From the NCBI GenBank assembly GCA_964387025.1, contig CAYLUZ010000011.1, forward strand, positions 1 to 64,000: a stretch of 64,000 nucleotides of DNA, read 5' to 3'. This DNA is from PNON01 sp964387025 (GTDB lineage Bacteria > Chloroflexota > Anaerolineae > Anaerolineales > Anaerolineaceae). The notes beneath the pieces are model-generated. The model had not been told where the DNA came from. It worked only from the letters and a program-made list of their open reading frames with translations, and made no database searches. The position numbers and the translations under genes are program-made. Below, one piece after another: positions 16,829 to 26,795 of this stretch (positions within the stretch are counted from its first letter, which is position 1; each line of letters begins with the position of its first letter).

Positions 16829-17983
16829 ATGAAAAAGTTGTATAAGGTTTTTATCGTTCTAATGCTTGTGGCGATATTGCTTCCAGCCTGTACTCCTAAA
16901 CCCGCTGCAGTAGTTGCTCCAACGGATTTAAAAACCATGACCTGGGATCAGGTAGTTGCCCAGGCAAAGACTGAGAAAGACTTAGTCTTTTATGCTTGGT
17001 GGGGCGAAGATTTTTGGAAAACAGCTGCTACGCAATTTGAGACAAAGTATGGCATAAAAGTAAATGTTGTTATGGCAGATAATACTGTTGATAAACTCTT
17101 AGCTGAGAAAGACAATGCGGTTGGAACAGTTGATGTCCAACTTCTTGGTGGAGCTTCTGTAAAAACAGTAATCGATGCTGGTTTGCTTTATGGACCTATC
17201 GTCCCCATGATTCCTGATTCCGACAAACTTGATCCAACTTTGTCTAAAGTTCAGGAAGGTGTTCAGACAGGTGGGTATCTGGTTCCAATTTATCGCAATC
17301 AGGTTGGAATCCTTTATAATCCCGAGAAAGTTGCAAACCCACCACAAACCTGGGAAGAACTGCAGGCATTCATTGATGCAAATCCAAAACAGTTTGCATT
17401 TTGTGATCCAAATAAAGGCGGTACAGGACAGGCAATGGTTCAAACTGTAATTGCAAACTTGACTGGTGGATTGGATCAATATATGACTGATACAGAAGTT
17501 GACACTGCAAAGACTGCCAAATGGACAGTCGTTTGGGATTGGTTCAAAGCCAACATGGATAAAGTTACATTTACTGCTTCGAATAACGAATCTACTGATA
17601 CCCTCAATCAGGGAGCAACATCTCTTGTTCTCGCCTGGGATGATGATACCCAAATTGCCTTTAATAAGGGAACTCTCTTCAAAGGCGCAACAATGTATAT
17701 TCCAAAATTTGGTCTGCCCGGTGGTGGAGATACTGCTGGAATATTAAAGAATGCTCCTCATAAAGCTGCAGGTTTGCTCTGGCTTCAATTCTTAACCAGC
17801 GCAGAAATGCAGCAGACCCTTAACGAAATGATCGGTTCGTATCCTGCTCGTACTGATCTAACCGGTATTAAAGCCCTATTAGGTGATGACCAGCGTTTAG
17901 CCAATGGCAGACCCTGGTATCCTGCTCCTTACAAAGCTTTAGCATCAGAAGACTTTACCAAGAATGTGTTAATGGGTCAATAG
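16829..17983 (+). CDS. ABC importer substrate-binding lipoprotein
   Basis: 384 aa. A type II signal peptide (MKKLYKVFIVLMLVAILLP, then lipobox Ala-Cys at 20) anchors it outside the membrane. The body belongs to the extracellular solute-binding family seen with polyamine, iron and phosphonate importers (FYAWWGEDFWKTAATQFETKYGI; PKFGLPGGGDTAGILKNAPH). The frame extends upstream to an ATG overlapping the permease gene, but AAGGAGAAGAAAC and the signal peptide fix the start at 16829. Last gene of the operon, followed by a terminator. Confidence 0.88.
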   Translation: MKKLYKVFIVLMLVAILLPACTPKPAAVVAPTDLKTMTWDQVVAQAKTEKDLVFYAWWGEDFWKTAATQFETKYGIKVNVVMADNTVDKLLAEKDNAVGTVDVQLLGGASVKTVIDAGLLYGPIVPMIPDSDKLDPTLSKVQEGVQTGGYLVPIYRNQVGILYNPEKVANPPQTWEELQAFIDANPKQFAFCDPNKGGTGQAMVQTVIANLTGGLDQYMTDTEVDTAKTAKWTVVWDWFKANMDKVTFTASNNESTDTLNQGATSLVLAWDDDTQIAFNKGTLFKGATMYIPKFGLPGGGDTAGILKNAPHKAAGLLWLQFLTSAEMQQTLNEMIGSYPARTDLTGIKALLGDDQRLANGRPWYPAPYKALASEDFTKNVLMGQ

Positions 17984-18002
17984 AATTTGGCTTATTGTTA
18001 TC

Positions 18003-18041
18003 TGGGAAGTCAGGTTTACATAACTGGCTTCCCATTTTATT
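18003..18041 (+). terminator. Rho-independent terminator of the gntR-ABC operon
   Basis: TGGGAAGTCAG (18003-18013) pairs with CTGGCTTCCCA (18024-18034) with one G-U, followed by TTTTATT, 20 bases past the binding-protein stop. Confidence 0.85.
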
Positions 18042-18152
18042 ATTTTATCCAGACTGAAACTTATATATTTTTTTGCGTATGGTGTGCAAATATTAATTAC
18101 CGGGTTAATATGTGTTCATTAATAGATAGTCATAATGTTTATTAAAGGGACA

Positions 18153-19415
18153 ATGATGAAAATATCCAACCATGATTGTGATATATTACGAAAACTGGCT
18201 GAGGTTCAAGCACATATTGCTGACTTACCCATCCAAAAAGAGAAGGCCGAACTATGGCGAAAATTGAATGATCTTGAACCTGTTCGGCCTTTGGTTTGGA
18301 TTAATGAAGTTCCCTGGCATGAGATGGATATTAATGGAGAATTAACCCTTCAAACAAGCGATCCAGTTCCCCAGCAAATTGAACTTGATCTCAGGCGATT
18401 GTTATACCAATGGAACCATTTTCCTGCAGATATGGTTGTATCCCCATTTATTCCATGCCCTCTGGAAATAAAGTCTTCTGGGATCGGTTTGCTTGAAAAC
18501 GTTGATGTAATCCTGACTGATCCTGCGAATGACATTATTTCACGTCATTACCACCCCCAAATTGTAAATCCGGAGGATATTGATAAGATAATAATGCCAG
18601 TTGTCACTTGCGATTGGGAAGCGACCGAAGAAAAGTATGATTGGATGAATTTGATATTTGGAAATATTATCCGTGTCCAAAAAGAAGGAAAACGGGGAAC
18701 ATGGTTTGCCCCCTGGGATGAATTGGTCAGTTGGTGGGGTGTTGAAGCACTAATGCTGGATTTGACTCAGCGTCCCGATATGGTAAACGCAGCAATTTCA
18801 AAACTCATGGATGCCAGGCTTTGCGAACTTGATCAATGGGAATCCCTCAACCTTCTCTCTACAAATGCAAATAATACCCGGATTGGTTCCGGAGGTTTTG
18901 GCCATACAAAACAACTGCCTTCAGAAGAAATATCTTCGAATAAATTGCTGTGCAAGGATTTATGGGGAAGTGCCACTGCTCAAATTTTCGGGTCAGTATC
19001 ACAAAAAATGCATTGGGAATTTGCACTAAGGCATGAACTTCGTTGGTTGGATCGTTGGGGGTTAACTTATTATGGTTGTTGTGAACCACTTGATCGAAAG
19101 GTAGATATATTAAAACGGATACCTAATCTTCGAAAAGTCTCTTTAAGTCCGTGGGTAGATACTGACAGGGCAATAAATTTAATGGGAAACGATTATGTGT
19201 TATCAAGAAAACCAAGTCCAGCTGTATTTGCTGAAGATCATTGGCGTCCTCAACAAGCTCGAATGGATTTGGATGATTTTCTAACAAAAGCTAAGGGATT
19301 ATCAATTGAAATCATAATGAAAGATATTTCAACGGTCCGCTACCAACCTGAGAGATTATGGGAATGGGAAAATATTGCTATGGAAGCTGTACTTTCATTT
19401 GAAAATTCTTACTAA
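18153..19415 (+). CDS. Uroporphyrinogen-decarboxylase-like protein (MtaA/CmuA superfamily)
   Basis: 420 aa TIM-barrel protein resembling UroD/MtaA/CmuA-type methyltransferases. Recognisable stretches are LRHELRWLDRWGLTYYGCCEPLD and MHWEFALRHELRW; the YGCCEPL Cys/His-type segment corresponds to the metal site region of this superfamily. No corrinoid protein lies nearby. AAAGGG before the ATG pair at 18153/18156 makes the upstream ATG (18135) unlikely. It is the first of three such proteins in the window (also 25298 and 49696). True heme synthesis is unlikely; the real reaction is unknown. Confidence 0.7.
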   Translation: MMKISNHDCDILRKLAEVQAHIADLPIQKEKAELWRKLNDLEPVRPLVWINEVPWHEMDINGELTLQTSDPVPQQIELDLRRLLYQWNHFPADMVVSPFIPCPLEIKSSGIGLLENVDVILTDPANDIISRHYHPQIVNPEDIDKIIMPVVTCDWEATEEKYDWMNLIFGNIIRVQKEGKRGTWFAPWDELVSWWGVEALMLDLTQRPDMVNAAISKLMDARLCELDQWESLNLLSTNANNTRIGSGGFGHTKQLPSEEISSNKLLCKDLWGSATAQIFGSVSQKMHWEFALRHELRWLDRWGLTYYGCCEPLDRKVDILKRIPNLRKVSLSPWVDTDRAINLMGNDYVLSRKPSPAVFAEDHWRPQQARMDLDDFLTKAKGLSIEIIMKDISTVRYQPERLWEWENIAMEAVLSFENSY

Positions 19416-19419
19416 TAAA

Positions 19420-20340
19420 TTATCTAACTGATTTTCTTGCAAAACTAAGTTCATTTTTATTAATTAAGAATATTCCTGCAAGGACAAGAATTCCTCCGAT
19501 TATTTCGCCAATTGTTAATGATTCACCAAAGAAGATAAAGGCCAATAAAGCAACGGTAATTGGTTTCGCCAGCATTGAAGGAGATACTATGGTTGCAGAC
19601 AAATGTCCCAAAGCATAGCTTAATGAAAAGTATCCAATTACTTGTGATGTGATTGCTGCTCCAAAAAAGAATAAATATGATTCTAAAGGATACCCAATGA
19701 TAGATTGATTGAATATTATATTGAGCAATCCCAGACATAATGCACAAGACAAAGTAGCTATCCAGGTGTATGTCAATGTGTCCAGGTTCCTTCTCCCTAT
19801 CTGTGTTACTAAAAAGTAACCCCCATAAAAGAAACTCGATAATAAACCAAGCAGATCACCCGGACCTAAATGCGGTCTGTATATCAAATCTAGCCCAAGT
19901 ATGATAAGTGTTCCACCGAGAGCTAATGACAGTCCCACCCAAAAGATCCACTTCAGTTTTTCTTTAAAAACCAATAATGCGAATAAAGCCACCCATAAAG
20001 GGGCGAGGCTGTTAAAATAAGTGGTGTTGGCCATCTTGGTCATCAATAACGCTGATGCCCAGGAAGCCTGATCCAAAGCTATCAGTAAACCTCCCAATAA
20101 AGCCATTGGAATCCATGGAGCTATACTTTTTATTGATTGCTTATTTTGTACTAAATTCCTAACAAAAAATGGAGCCACTAGAATAGTTGATAAGGCTGTA
20201 CGATAGAACACAGTAACAATCCCAGGTGCATTTGCCCATCTAACAAACATACCTCCAACACTGGTTGCGAGGACAGTTACTACTAATGCAACATAAGGTA
20301 ATAGATTCGTTTTCTGATTTTGTTGATCAAATGTGTCCAA
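19420..20340 (-). CDS. EamA/DMT superfamily transporter
   Basis: 306 aa with ten predicted membrane segments in two EamA repeats (PWIPMALLGGLLIALDQASWASAL; the second repeat ends FFGESLTIGEIIGGILVLAGIFLIN). Members export or import small metabolites. Convergent with the UroD-like gene (four bases apart) and divergent from the GDPD gene, whose operator lies 68 bases upstream. Confidence 0.82.
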   Translation of the reverse strand: MDTFDQQNQKTNLLPYVALVVTVLATSVGGMFVRWANAPGIVTVFYRTALSTILVAPFFVRNLVQNKQSIKSIAPWIPMALLGGLLIALDQASWASALLMTKMANTTYFNSLAPLWVALFALLVFKEKLKWIFWVGLSLALGGTLIILGLDLIYRPHLGPGDLLGLLSSFFYGGYFLVTQIGRRNLDTLTYTWIATLSCALCLGLLNIIFNQSIIGYPLESYLFFFGAAITSQVIGYFSLSYALGHLSATIVSPSMLAKPITVALLAFIFFGESLTIGEIIGGILVLAGIFLINKNELSFARKSVR

Positions 20341-20379
20341 TTTCGTATCGACCTAATTAAGATGCTCTATATTTAAAAT

Positions 20380-20407
20380 TTGACATTGTAATATCACGTA
20401 ATATAAT
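20380..20407 (+). promoter_or_regulatory. Promoter of GDPD gene at 20463
   Basis: TTGACA (20380-20385) and TATAAT (20402-20407), 16 bases apart, with the operator beginning at the next base. Confidence 0.78.
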
Positions 20408-20423
20408 AGTTGTAATGACGTCT
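20408..20423 (+). promoter_or_regulatory. Predicted GntR operator, site 2
   Basis: AGTTGTAATGACGTCT, identical to site 1. The match to site 3 continues on the right as ATGATATTATA. An ATG inside this site opens a longer frame for the GDPD gene; that start is rejected because it lies in the operator. Confidence 0.75.
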
Positions 20424-20462
20424 CATGATATTATAACTAATTCTAGCACGAAAGGATCGAAT

Positions 20463-21233
20463 ATGAAATATTCAATTGTGCGTCAGGCGCACAGGGGTTT
20501 TTCCGGGCTTTATCCTGAAAACACAATGCTCTCCTTTAGAAAGGCCATAGAAGAGGGTACCGAATTCATCGAAATGGATTTACATCTCACTAAAGACCGA
20601 CAAGTCATAATTATTCACGATGAAACTTACGATAGAACCACCAATGGTACTGGCTGGGCCTGGGATATGGATCTGAAAGATGCTAAAAAGCTTGATGCTG
20701 GTCAAGGGGAAAGAATTCCAACATTATTGGAAATTATAGATTTCGTTCGACCAATGGATGTTCGCTTGTGCCTGGAATTAAAATATGAACCCAATACTTC
20801 TGACCCCATGCGCGCAGAACCCGAGGCTATGGAAACCGCGGCAGCGGTTATAAAAATCTTACGAGATACAAATTTTCTGGATCGGGTTGTGGTCACTTCC
20901 TTTTCTGCCAATGTTTTAAAACGGGCAAAAGAAATCGAACCAAGGTTATCCATTGTGCTCACACCCTCACCTCACGATGGTTCTTTATCCCCAAAGCAAG
21001 TTATGGATCAAGTAGTTCCCTGTGCAAATGTTGCAGCATATTATTATAAGCATATTGATAAAGCTTTTATGGATGAAGCGCGTTTACGCGGAATTACTAT
21101 TTGGGCATGGGATCCAGACAAACCTGAGGATATTCTTCGAATGATCAACCTCGGAGTTAGTGCAGTTGAATCAAATCGCCCTGACATATTAAATAAAGTA
21201 TTAAGTGGAATTAATTCCATTCCAATAGAATAG
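20463..21233 (+). CDS. Glycerophosphodiester phosphodiesterase, GntR-regulated copy A
   Basis: 256 aa, cytoplasmic type without signal peptide. It hydrolyses glycerophosphodiesters to glycerol phosphate and an alcohol. Catalytic and metal residues are seen: His10-Arg11, Glu37, Asp39 and His52 (AHRG, FIEMDLHLTKD, IIHDE). AAAGGATCGAAT gives a good ribosome site. It closely resembles the copy at 38196-38963 over its whole length (GFSGLYPENT, PKQVMDQVVPCANV, WAWDPD...PEDI), and both have the same promoter-operator arrangement. Two other GDPDs at 46663 and 47450 are more distant. Confidence 0.92.
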   Translation: MKYSIVRQAHRGFSGLYPENTMLSFRKAIEEGTEFIEMDLHLTKDRQVIIIHDETYDRTTNGTGWAWDMDLKDAKKLDAGQGERIPTLLEIIDFVRPMDVRLCLELKYEPNTSDPMRAEPEAMETAAAVIKILRDTNFLDRVVVTSFSANVLKRAKEIEPRLSIVLTPSPHDGSLSPKQVMDQVVPCANVAAYYYKHIDKAFMDEARLRGITIWAWDPDKPEDILRMINLGVSAVESNRPDILNKVLSGINSIPIE

Positions 21234-21376
21234 TGATTTCGCTTGACATTGCCTGGCATAGAATTTTGATTATGAACAAATTAATATATGAATTGATTAT
21301 TGGCTATGCGCAAATACAGCGAATCATTGCACATTAGAGTTTGAATAAAAATACCTGGAAAATATTGAGGAAATAG

Positions 21377-22768
21377 ATGGGAAATAATACCCGCTTTACA
21401 TTTATTGGAGAATTAACCGTACCTGACAATCAGGAATATATTCAAAATTATATTCAATTTCCTTTTACTGTACCTAAGGGTATAGAAAAAATAATTGTCC
21501 ACTTGCAATATGAACCAATGTATGTTCACGGAATTACAAACTTGATTACTCTTGGGTTATTTGATCCTTATGGTTTTCGAGGAAATGCTCACAGAATTCC
21601 ATCTGAACAAGTAATGATTCTGTCTGCAAATAAAGCAACTGTAGGATTCACACCGGGACCCATTCATGCTGGGGAATGGTTAGCTCAATTATCCGCACAT
21701 GCTGTAGTGGCAGATATCAATCCATGTAAATATCAACTTGATATTGAATTGGTGGAAGGAAATTCAACGGTTGTTAGAAATAAACCATGGAATGGCAATC
21801 AAAAAATAATCCGCTCATCACCTGGATGGTACCGAGGTGAGCTGCATTCTCATACGACCCATTCCGATGGGGATTGTACTGTACAAGAATTGATAAATAA
21901 TGCAGTAACGAACCACCTTGACTTTCTTGCAATTACTGACCATAACACTACCAGTACTTTATATGAATTGAACCAGGCTAATTTTCAGGATTTATTGATA
22001 ATTCCAGGTTTCGAGTTAACGACTTTTCACGGTCATGCTTTAGCTCTGGGTATTGATCAATGGGTCGATTGGCGGACAGGATACCAAGGTTGGACGATAA
22101 ATGATGCCGCTGTAGCAGTCAAAAAATTTGGAGGAACATTTATTCTTGCGCATCCAAATGATATCGGATCTCCCCGTTGTACAGGTTGTAAATGGGAATA
22201 TCAAGATATAAATTTCGACTTTGTTGATGCTGTTGAAATCTGGAATAGCGGGTGGTGGGAAGGTGAAGGCGGAAATATTAAGAATCTTTTCCAATGGCAG
22301 AATCTTCAACAAGAAAATTGCCACCTTCCTTTTACTGCTGGAACAGATTACCACCAGGTATATGACTGGGACAAAAAAGTTGCATATACCTATGTATATT
22401 CAACTGAGCTTTCTGTTAAGGCTATTCTAGAGGGAATTCGTAAAGGTAGGGTAATAATCTCAAGTGGTCCCTGGATATCCCTGCGAGGAATAAAAGACGA
22501 TGAAAAGGGTTTTGCAGAAATTGGGGATACTTTACTGTCTACAAATCAACAAGTAAAACTATCATTTAGCTGGATGGATGTTCCTGATAAATCAGAGCTA
22601 TTGGTCCATACAAAACGCGATGTGAAATTCAGGACTTGGGTTTTAGGATCTGGTTCACGGGATATTGAAATAAATGTTCTGGATAACGATAGCATCTGGC
22701 TTGAACTTTACGCTGGAGATGGTTCGTTGTTGGCAATCGCCAATCCCATCTATATAATTCGTAATTGA
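21377..22768 (+). CDS. PHP-domain metallophosphoesterase, CehA/McbA-like
   Basis: 463 aa. An N-terminal ~145-residue beta-rich domain precedes a PHP domain with the metal motif GELHSHTTHSDG (~153-164), ITDHN, GFELT, AHPND and GTDYHQ. The arrangement is that of the CehA/McbA family; PHP enzymes hydrolyse phosphoesters, and some members carbamates. No signal peptide. A C-terminal ~90 residues of unknown fold follow. It may be read through from the GDPD gene 144 bases upstream, or from its own promoter near the CTATGCGCA motif at 21304. Substrate unknown. Confidence 0.78.
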   Translation: MGNNTRFTFIGELTVPDNQEYIQNYIQFPFTVPKGIEKIIVHLQYEPMYVHGITNLITLGLFDPYGFRGNAHRIPSEQVMILSANKATVGFTPGPIHAGEWLAQLSAHAVVADINPCKYQLDIELVEGNSTVVRNKPWNGNQKIIRSSPGWYRGELHSHTTHSDGDCTVQELINNAVTNHLDFLAITDHNTTSTLYELNQANFQDLLIIPGFELTTFHGHALALGIDQWVDWRTGYQGWTINDAAVAVKKFGGTFILAHPNDIGSPRCTGCKWEYQDINFDFVDAVEIWNSGWWEGEGGNIKNLFQWQNLQQENCHLPFTAGTDYHQVYDWDKKVAYTYVYSTELSVKAILEGIRKGRVIISSGPWISLRGIKDDEKGFAEIGDTLLSTNQQVKLSFSWMDVPDKSELLVHTKRDVKFRTWVLGSGSRDIEINVLDNDSIWLELYAGDGSLLAIANPIYIIRN

Positions 22769-22817
22769 TCGATATAGCAAATCTTTGATATTTTGGTTAT
22801 TATCGTGAATTCCAAAT

Positions 22818-22880
22818 AATAACGGCTTGATGACTGTGAATCCTTTTTCTAGATTCATTTCATTCCATCAAGTCGTTATT
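22818..22880. terminator. Bidirectional terminator between convergent genes
   Basis: Outer arms 22818-22832 (AATAACGGCTTGATG) and 22866-22880 pair with one G-U. An inner TGAATC...GATTCA stem sits in the loop. It lies between the PHP stop and the isomerase stop, so it can serve both transcripts. Confidence 0.75.
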
Positions 22881-22931
22881 TATTAGATTATTGTTGGTAT
22901 TGGTTCAAATATCCGTAATTTGAATTATCAA

Positions 22932-23786
22932 TTAATTAATTTCAAAATATGGAGATACAACTTTTACAGTGTTTTCATAACACTTTTTAGCTAGTGTATA
23001 AGGATCCCATTCCCAATATTCAGGTCGGAATAATTCAACGGTACAAACTCCGTTGTATCCAATTCCTTTAAGTTTTTTACAAATATCAGCCAATGGAATT
23101 ATTCCTAATCCAGGCATTAATCGAATGCTGTCTGTAATGGCTTCTTTTGGTCCATCTTCCAGGTCATTAATATGGAAAGTTATGAGTTTCTTAGGATCGA
23201 CAATATCCATTTCGTCAAGCAGACCACCACCGCCATAGAAATGACAAGAATCAAAATTCATCCCGACATTCTCTCTTTTGGTTTTTTGCACTATTTCATA
23301 AGCTCCTCGGGGTGTTCTTACTGAGCACCATCCAAATCCCAGGAATTCGAATGCCAGGTTGACACCATAAGGTTTGGAAATTTCACTCAGATCCCTAAGA
23401 ACTGTAACATATTCGTCTACCATTTGTGACCAGGGGTAATTTAATATATCTTCCCCTGCCAAAGTTCGTGGAGTTGGGCTTGGAACAACAACCATGGCAG
23501 AACATCCAATTTCAGATAGTATTTTTGAGTATTTATGGCAATAATCTTTCACTCTTTGATATTTTCCACCTTGAAAAGCTATAAATTCCAGGGAATTTAC
23601 AGATGTAGGCTCAATCCCATTTTTATTCAATAAAGATTTTAGATCATGCAAAGAGTGATCTTTTAAATAATCATCAATCTTATGATCCTTAATTTCCAAT
23701 GCTTTGAAACCGGCTTTTGCTGCAGAAAGTATATCGGTTTCAATATTGGATTTCATGCTTGTTGAACCATGATATGCTAGTTTCAT
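22932..23786 (-). CDS. Sugar isomerase/epimerase TIM barrel, IolI/IolE-like
   Basis: 284 aa of the xylose-isomerase-like/AP-endonuclease-2 fold. The four metal-ligand positions are visible as LAFEFLG, NFDSCHF, TFHIND and TVELFRPEYW. The last motif is close to inosose isomerase IolI and related enzymes. Start has GGAGAAAATT before ATG. It lies 28 bases after another TIM-barrel gene, with which it forms an operon. A role in inositol epimer conversion is plausible given the iol operon, but ketose epimerases look alike. Confidence 0.72.
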   Translation of the reverse strand: MKLAYHGSTSMKSNIETDILSAAKAGFKALEIKDHKIDDYLKDHSLHDLKSLLNKNGIEPTSVNSLEFIAFQGGKYQRVKDYCHKYSKILSEIGCSAMVVVPSPTPRTLAGEDILNYPWSQMVDEYVTVLRDLSEISKPYGVNLAFEFLGFGWCSVRTPRGAYEIVQKTKRENVGMNFDSCHFYGGGGLLDEMDIVDPKKLITFHINDLEDGPKEAITDSIRLMPGLGIIPLADICKKLKGIGYNGVCTVELFRPEYWEWDPYTLAKKCYENTVKVVSPYFEIN

Positions 23787-23814
23787 AATTTTCTCCTTGA
23801 GGTATATTGTTTGG

Positions 23815-24780
23815 CTACGACAAATTATATAACTTCTTTGTATAAATTAATGCATCAGAAAAATAGTCTCTAAAACCTTCATTCATTTCCAATATTACAT
23901 AACCATTAAAATCGGGTAAGCAAGCTATCGCTCGTTCTAATGGGATACAACCCCATCCTGGAGGCATATGCATGTCAGCTTCCGCGAAAGCCCACCTATC
24001 CGGTTCATGATAGACATTTCGATCAAGGTTTCCAAAATTATCTGATACGTGCAAGTGTTTAATCCATGGTGCTGCATCTTTTATTGCTTGAAAGTATTCA
24101 AAACCAGCTACTTTCGATGCAATGAATAAATGACCGAAATCAAGGGTCATGGCCACATTTGGATGGTTGACCTCTTCCAGTTGCTTTACAACTTTTGGCA
24201 GTAACAATCGGGCATGATACTTTGGTAAGTCAGATATATTTCCTCCACATTGTTGGATTACATTTAGTTCCCATAAATGTGCATCGCTATTTTCCACACA
24301 TATGAGTACACCAGCGTCAGAAGCAACCTTGCCAGATATTTTTAGCGCAGTTACCTCGTTTATCTCACCCTGGCGCAGTTCCCCATCGGATAATAACGTA
24401 TTTCTCACACCTTGCCTGATTGTCGTGAGAGACTCTAAACCACTATGGACGACTAATCTTGTTGCACCAATTCCTTTACAAAATTCTATTTGGGTGTTCA
24501 TGATTTTTCTACACAAATCGATCCGTTCATCGTAGGCTAGATTGAGTCTGAGGAATCCGTGTACAGTATAAGTTAGGTTAAAGTTCTTTAATACTGATTT
24601 TAATATTCCGTACTCTTTACTTCTTAATTCACCATTAATGATTAAATTAAATTGTTCCAAACCGATTTCCACAACTCTATAACCCATATCCACTAAAGTC
24701 CCCAGATTTTGTTCCACTTGTTTCATTTGGTTTATAGGACCTAATCCACAAAAATCTATTCCTATTCCGTCAATTTTCAT
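23815..24780 (-). CDS. Sugar isomerase/epimerase-like TIM barrel protein
   Basis: 321 aa, same fold class as its neighbour (LVVHSGLESL, LICVENSD, MTLDFGHLFIAS, KHLHVSDNFG, YVILEMNEG supply the Glu-Asp-His-Glu metal residues). Length and loops differ enough that it is not a recent duplicate. First gene of a two-gene minus-strand operon. Substrate unknown. Confidence 0.68.
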   Translation of the reverse strand: MKIDGIGIDFCGLGPINQMKQVEQNLGTLVDMGYRVVEIGLEQFNLIINGELRSKEYGILKSVLKNFNLTYTVHGFLRLNLAYDERIDLCRKIMNTQIEFCKGIGATRLVVHSGLESLTTIRQGVRNTLLSDGELRQGEINEVTALKISGKVASDAGVLICVENSDAHLWELNVIQQCGGNISDLPKYHARLLLPKVVKQLEEVNHPNVAMTLDFGHLFIASKVAGFEYFQAIKDAAPWIKHLHVSDNFGNLDRNVYHEPDRWAFAEADMHMPPGWGCIPLERAIACLPDFNGYVILEMNEGFRDYFSDALIYTKKLYNLS

Positions 24781-24844
24781 ATCATTTTCCTCTTGTAGTT
24801 TTCATTTATTTGTTAATAATATTGTTTATATTTACCGGTAGAAA

Positions 24845-25261
24845 TGTTTGTTCCAGATTCTATTGCAACCGTGAAAATTCTTTGCCAATGGCTGTTTCTT
24901 CAGTCATAACACAATATAAAGACTGAAGTATATCCTCTTTCCCATTGACTAATTCATCATAAAATGCTGCTTACATTTACCAACCGGCATTAGAATAACC
25001 GAATTCAAATTATTTGCCAAAACTCTTGGGATATTCTTAACCTTAACCACGGAAAGTCTTTGCTCTTATTCCTTTCAAATCAGTCAACGGTGCTTCTTTG
25101 CCTATTTTATTTAAAATCTGTAATAATTGCACCTGAGAAGAATATGTTTTCATTAATTTACACTCTTTATCAAATTCTTTTATTGACCGAGGTCTATTAT
25201 GAGTAACATATATTTCAGGTATTTGGTTTAATTCTACTTTTGACTAATTACTTTCAAACAT
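24845..25261 (-). pseudogene. Decayed gene, possibly a TRAP-type (DctP) solute-binding protein
   Basis: The minus strand carries protein-like text broken by several stops and frame changes. EIYVTHNRPRSIKEFDKE is followed by DLKGIRAKTFRG, then in a second frame VLANNLNSVILMPVGK, then in another AAFYDELVNGKEDILQSLY. Joined, the order DLKG...R...MPVG...NG.ED resembles the ligand-binding core of DctP proteins (DLKGxKIR, PVPMPxxEVYxALxxGVVDG). No intact frame remains. Assignment rests on pattern only. Confidence 0.4.
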
Positions 25262-25297
25262 AACAACCTCATTTAAAGACAAATAACGACATAATTC

Positions 25298-26284
25298 TTA
25301 AACCAATGTATTTGTATTGATTCTTTCATTTCTCCAAACATCCAGGATCATCTCATATCTATTAAGTTTCATTCCAGGATATATGCAATTACTGGTGGAA
25401 AATATATATCCCCCACCTGTGTTTCCATTTTGAATCGCATATTTGGCAGAGTTTATTACTTCTTCGTCTGTACCTGTATCCATTAAGCCACAATTCACAT
25501 TACCAATGAGACATATTCTATTACCAACCTTACGTTTGACTTCCGCTATATCTACGCCCCCTTGTGGGTCCAAAGAATGGATGGCGTGTGGGTTGGTCTC
25601 CTCCAACTGATCTAATATCGGCATGATATTCCCATCTGTATGTTTGATAACATAAAATCCCATATCCCTATATGCTTTAGTCAATCGTGCAAGAAAAGGT
25701 GTTATCACCTCGGAAAACATCAATGGGCTAATAAATGGTCCAGAATTAAAGCAGTAATCTGAACAAAGGGCAAATCCATCAAGTATGCCGTGCTTTTGAT
25801 AAATTTCCGCATCTTTTATTGCATTATTTATCATATTATCAGCTTCAGCCAATATACTTTTTCGATCATCAACTAGTCGAAATGAAAATTCTTTCATACG
25901 GGACCCATCAGGTATGCTAAACGTTGCATCGCCATGACGCATAATAAAGTATCGATTACCTGTCTTCTCCCTTATGATATCTATAAGCCGAATTGTTTCC
26001 TCAACTGAATCTGGATTTGTATGAATAAAGATTGCATTATGTTCAAATCTCTCAGCGGTCATAATATAAATATCGGCTATCTCATTCCGATGTAATTTCT
26101 GTTCAAATGATGACATCTGGCCCCATTGAGAATAATTCCTGTGAAGAGGATGTATTTTCCCGAATGTTTCCATCGTTAAATAAAATACTAGCTCAAAATG
26201 TGGTACTCTTCCATATGATGGTCGATTTTCCAGTGCATTTATAAACTGATTTCTTGGTGATTCCACAATTTTTTCTACAACCAT
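25298..26284 (-). CDS. Uroporphyrinogen-decarboxylase-like protein (MtaA/CmuA superfamily)
   Basis: 328 aa. RNQFINALENRPSYGRVPHFE is the typical opening of UroD-superfamily methyltransferase-like proteins, and YVIKHTDGNIMPILDQLEETNPHAIHSLDPQGGVD is their C-terminal core. It ends the catabolic block on the minus strand, 512 bases after the fucose-isomerase-like gene. No corrinoid partner is seen. Function unknown, perhaps demethylation or decarboxylation of a plant or lipid-derived compound. Confidence 0.72.
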   Translation of the reverse strand: MVVEKIVESPRNQFINALENRPSYGRVPHFELVFYLTMETFGKIHPLHRNYSQWGQMSSFEQKLHRNEIADIYIMTAERFEHNAIFIHTNPDSVEETIRLIDIIREKTGNRYFIMRHGDATFSIPDGSRMKEFSFRLVDDRKSILAEADNMINNAIKDAEIYQKHGILDGFALCSDYCFNSGPFISPLMFSEVITPFLARLTKAYRDMGFYVIKHTDGNIMPILDQLEETNPHAIHSLDPQGGVDIAEVKRKVGNRICLIGNVNCGLMDTGTDEEVINSAKYAIQNGNTGGGYIFSTSNCIYPGMKLNRYEMILDVWRNERINTNTLV

Positions 26285-26795
26285 TTTTTTATTCTTTCAG
26301 TATAAATAGGTATATAAAGGATGAATTAATAAATCGAAAATCCGTACTTAAACATCGGAAACAAAGTCATGGAAAGTTAGATATATTTCGAAAATCTTAC
26401 CTCATCCTTCATCTGATTTTTAATATTCCGAGAATTTATGGTTCCAAATTCATTTTATATTTTTGATCACCTTGACTTAGGAAATTATTATCCAACAATT
26501 CGATTCCTTTTTGTTTAGAAAGACCATTAGTATCTAATTCTATTTATGATGCAAATTTCTGTATATGCATATATAGAATATATTTTTTTATAAAATATTT
26601 GACTTATATACTTCGCTTTTTACCACTTGACAGCAAACTCACCATAATATTTCTTCATCTAGTTCAAGTATTATTCTTTGAGGAGTTTCAAGTTTATTCT
26701 CTCTCATGTCAATATAAATCAAAGCTTATGTTTCCTAATAAAAGCGTAATATTAATAACGGTATACCAACATCAATACCAAGGAAATACTATATA
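26285..26795. other. 511-base intergenic stretch without recognisable content
   Basis: Very AT-rich. Only short frames are open on either strand, none with a good ribosome site or protein-like composition. I see no RNA gene, repeat or clear promoter. Confidence 0.4.
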
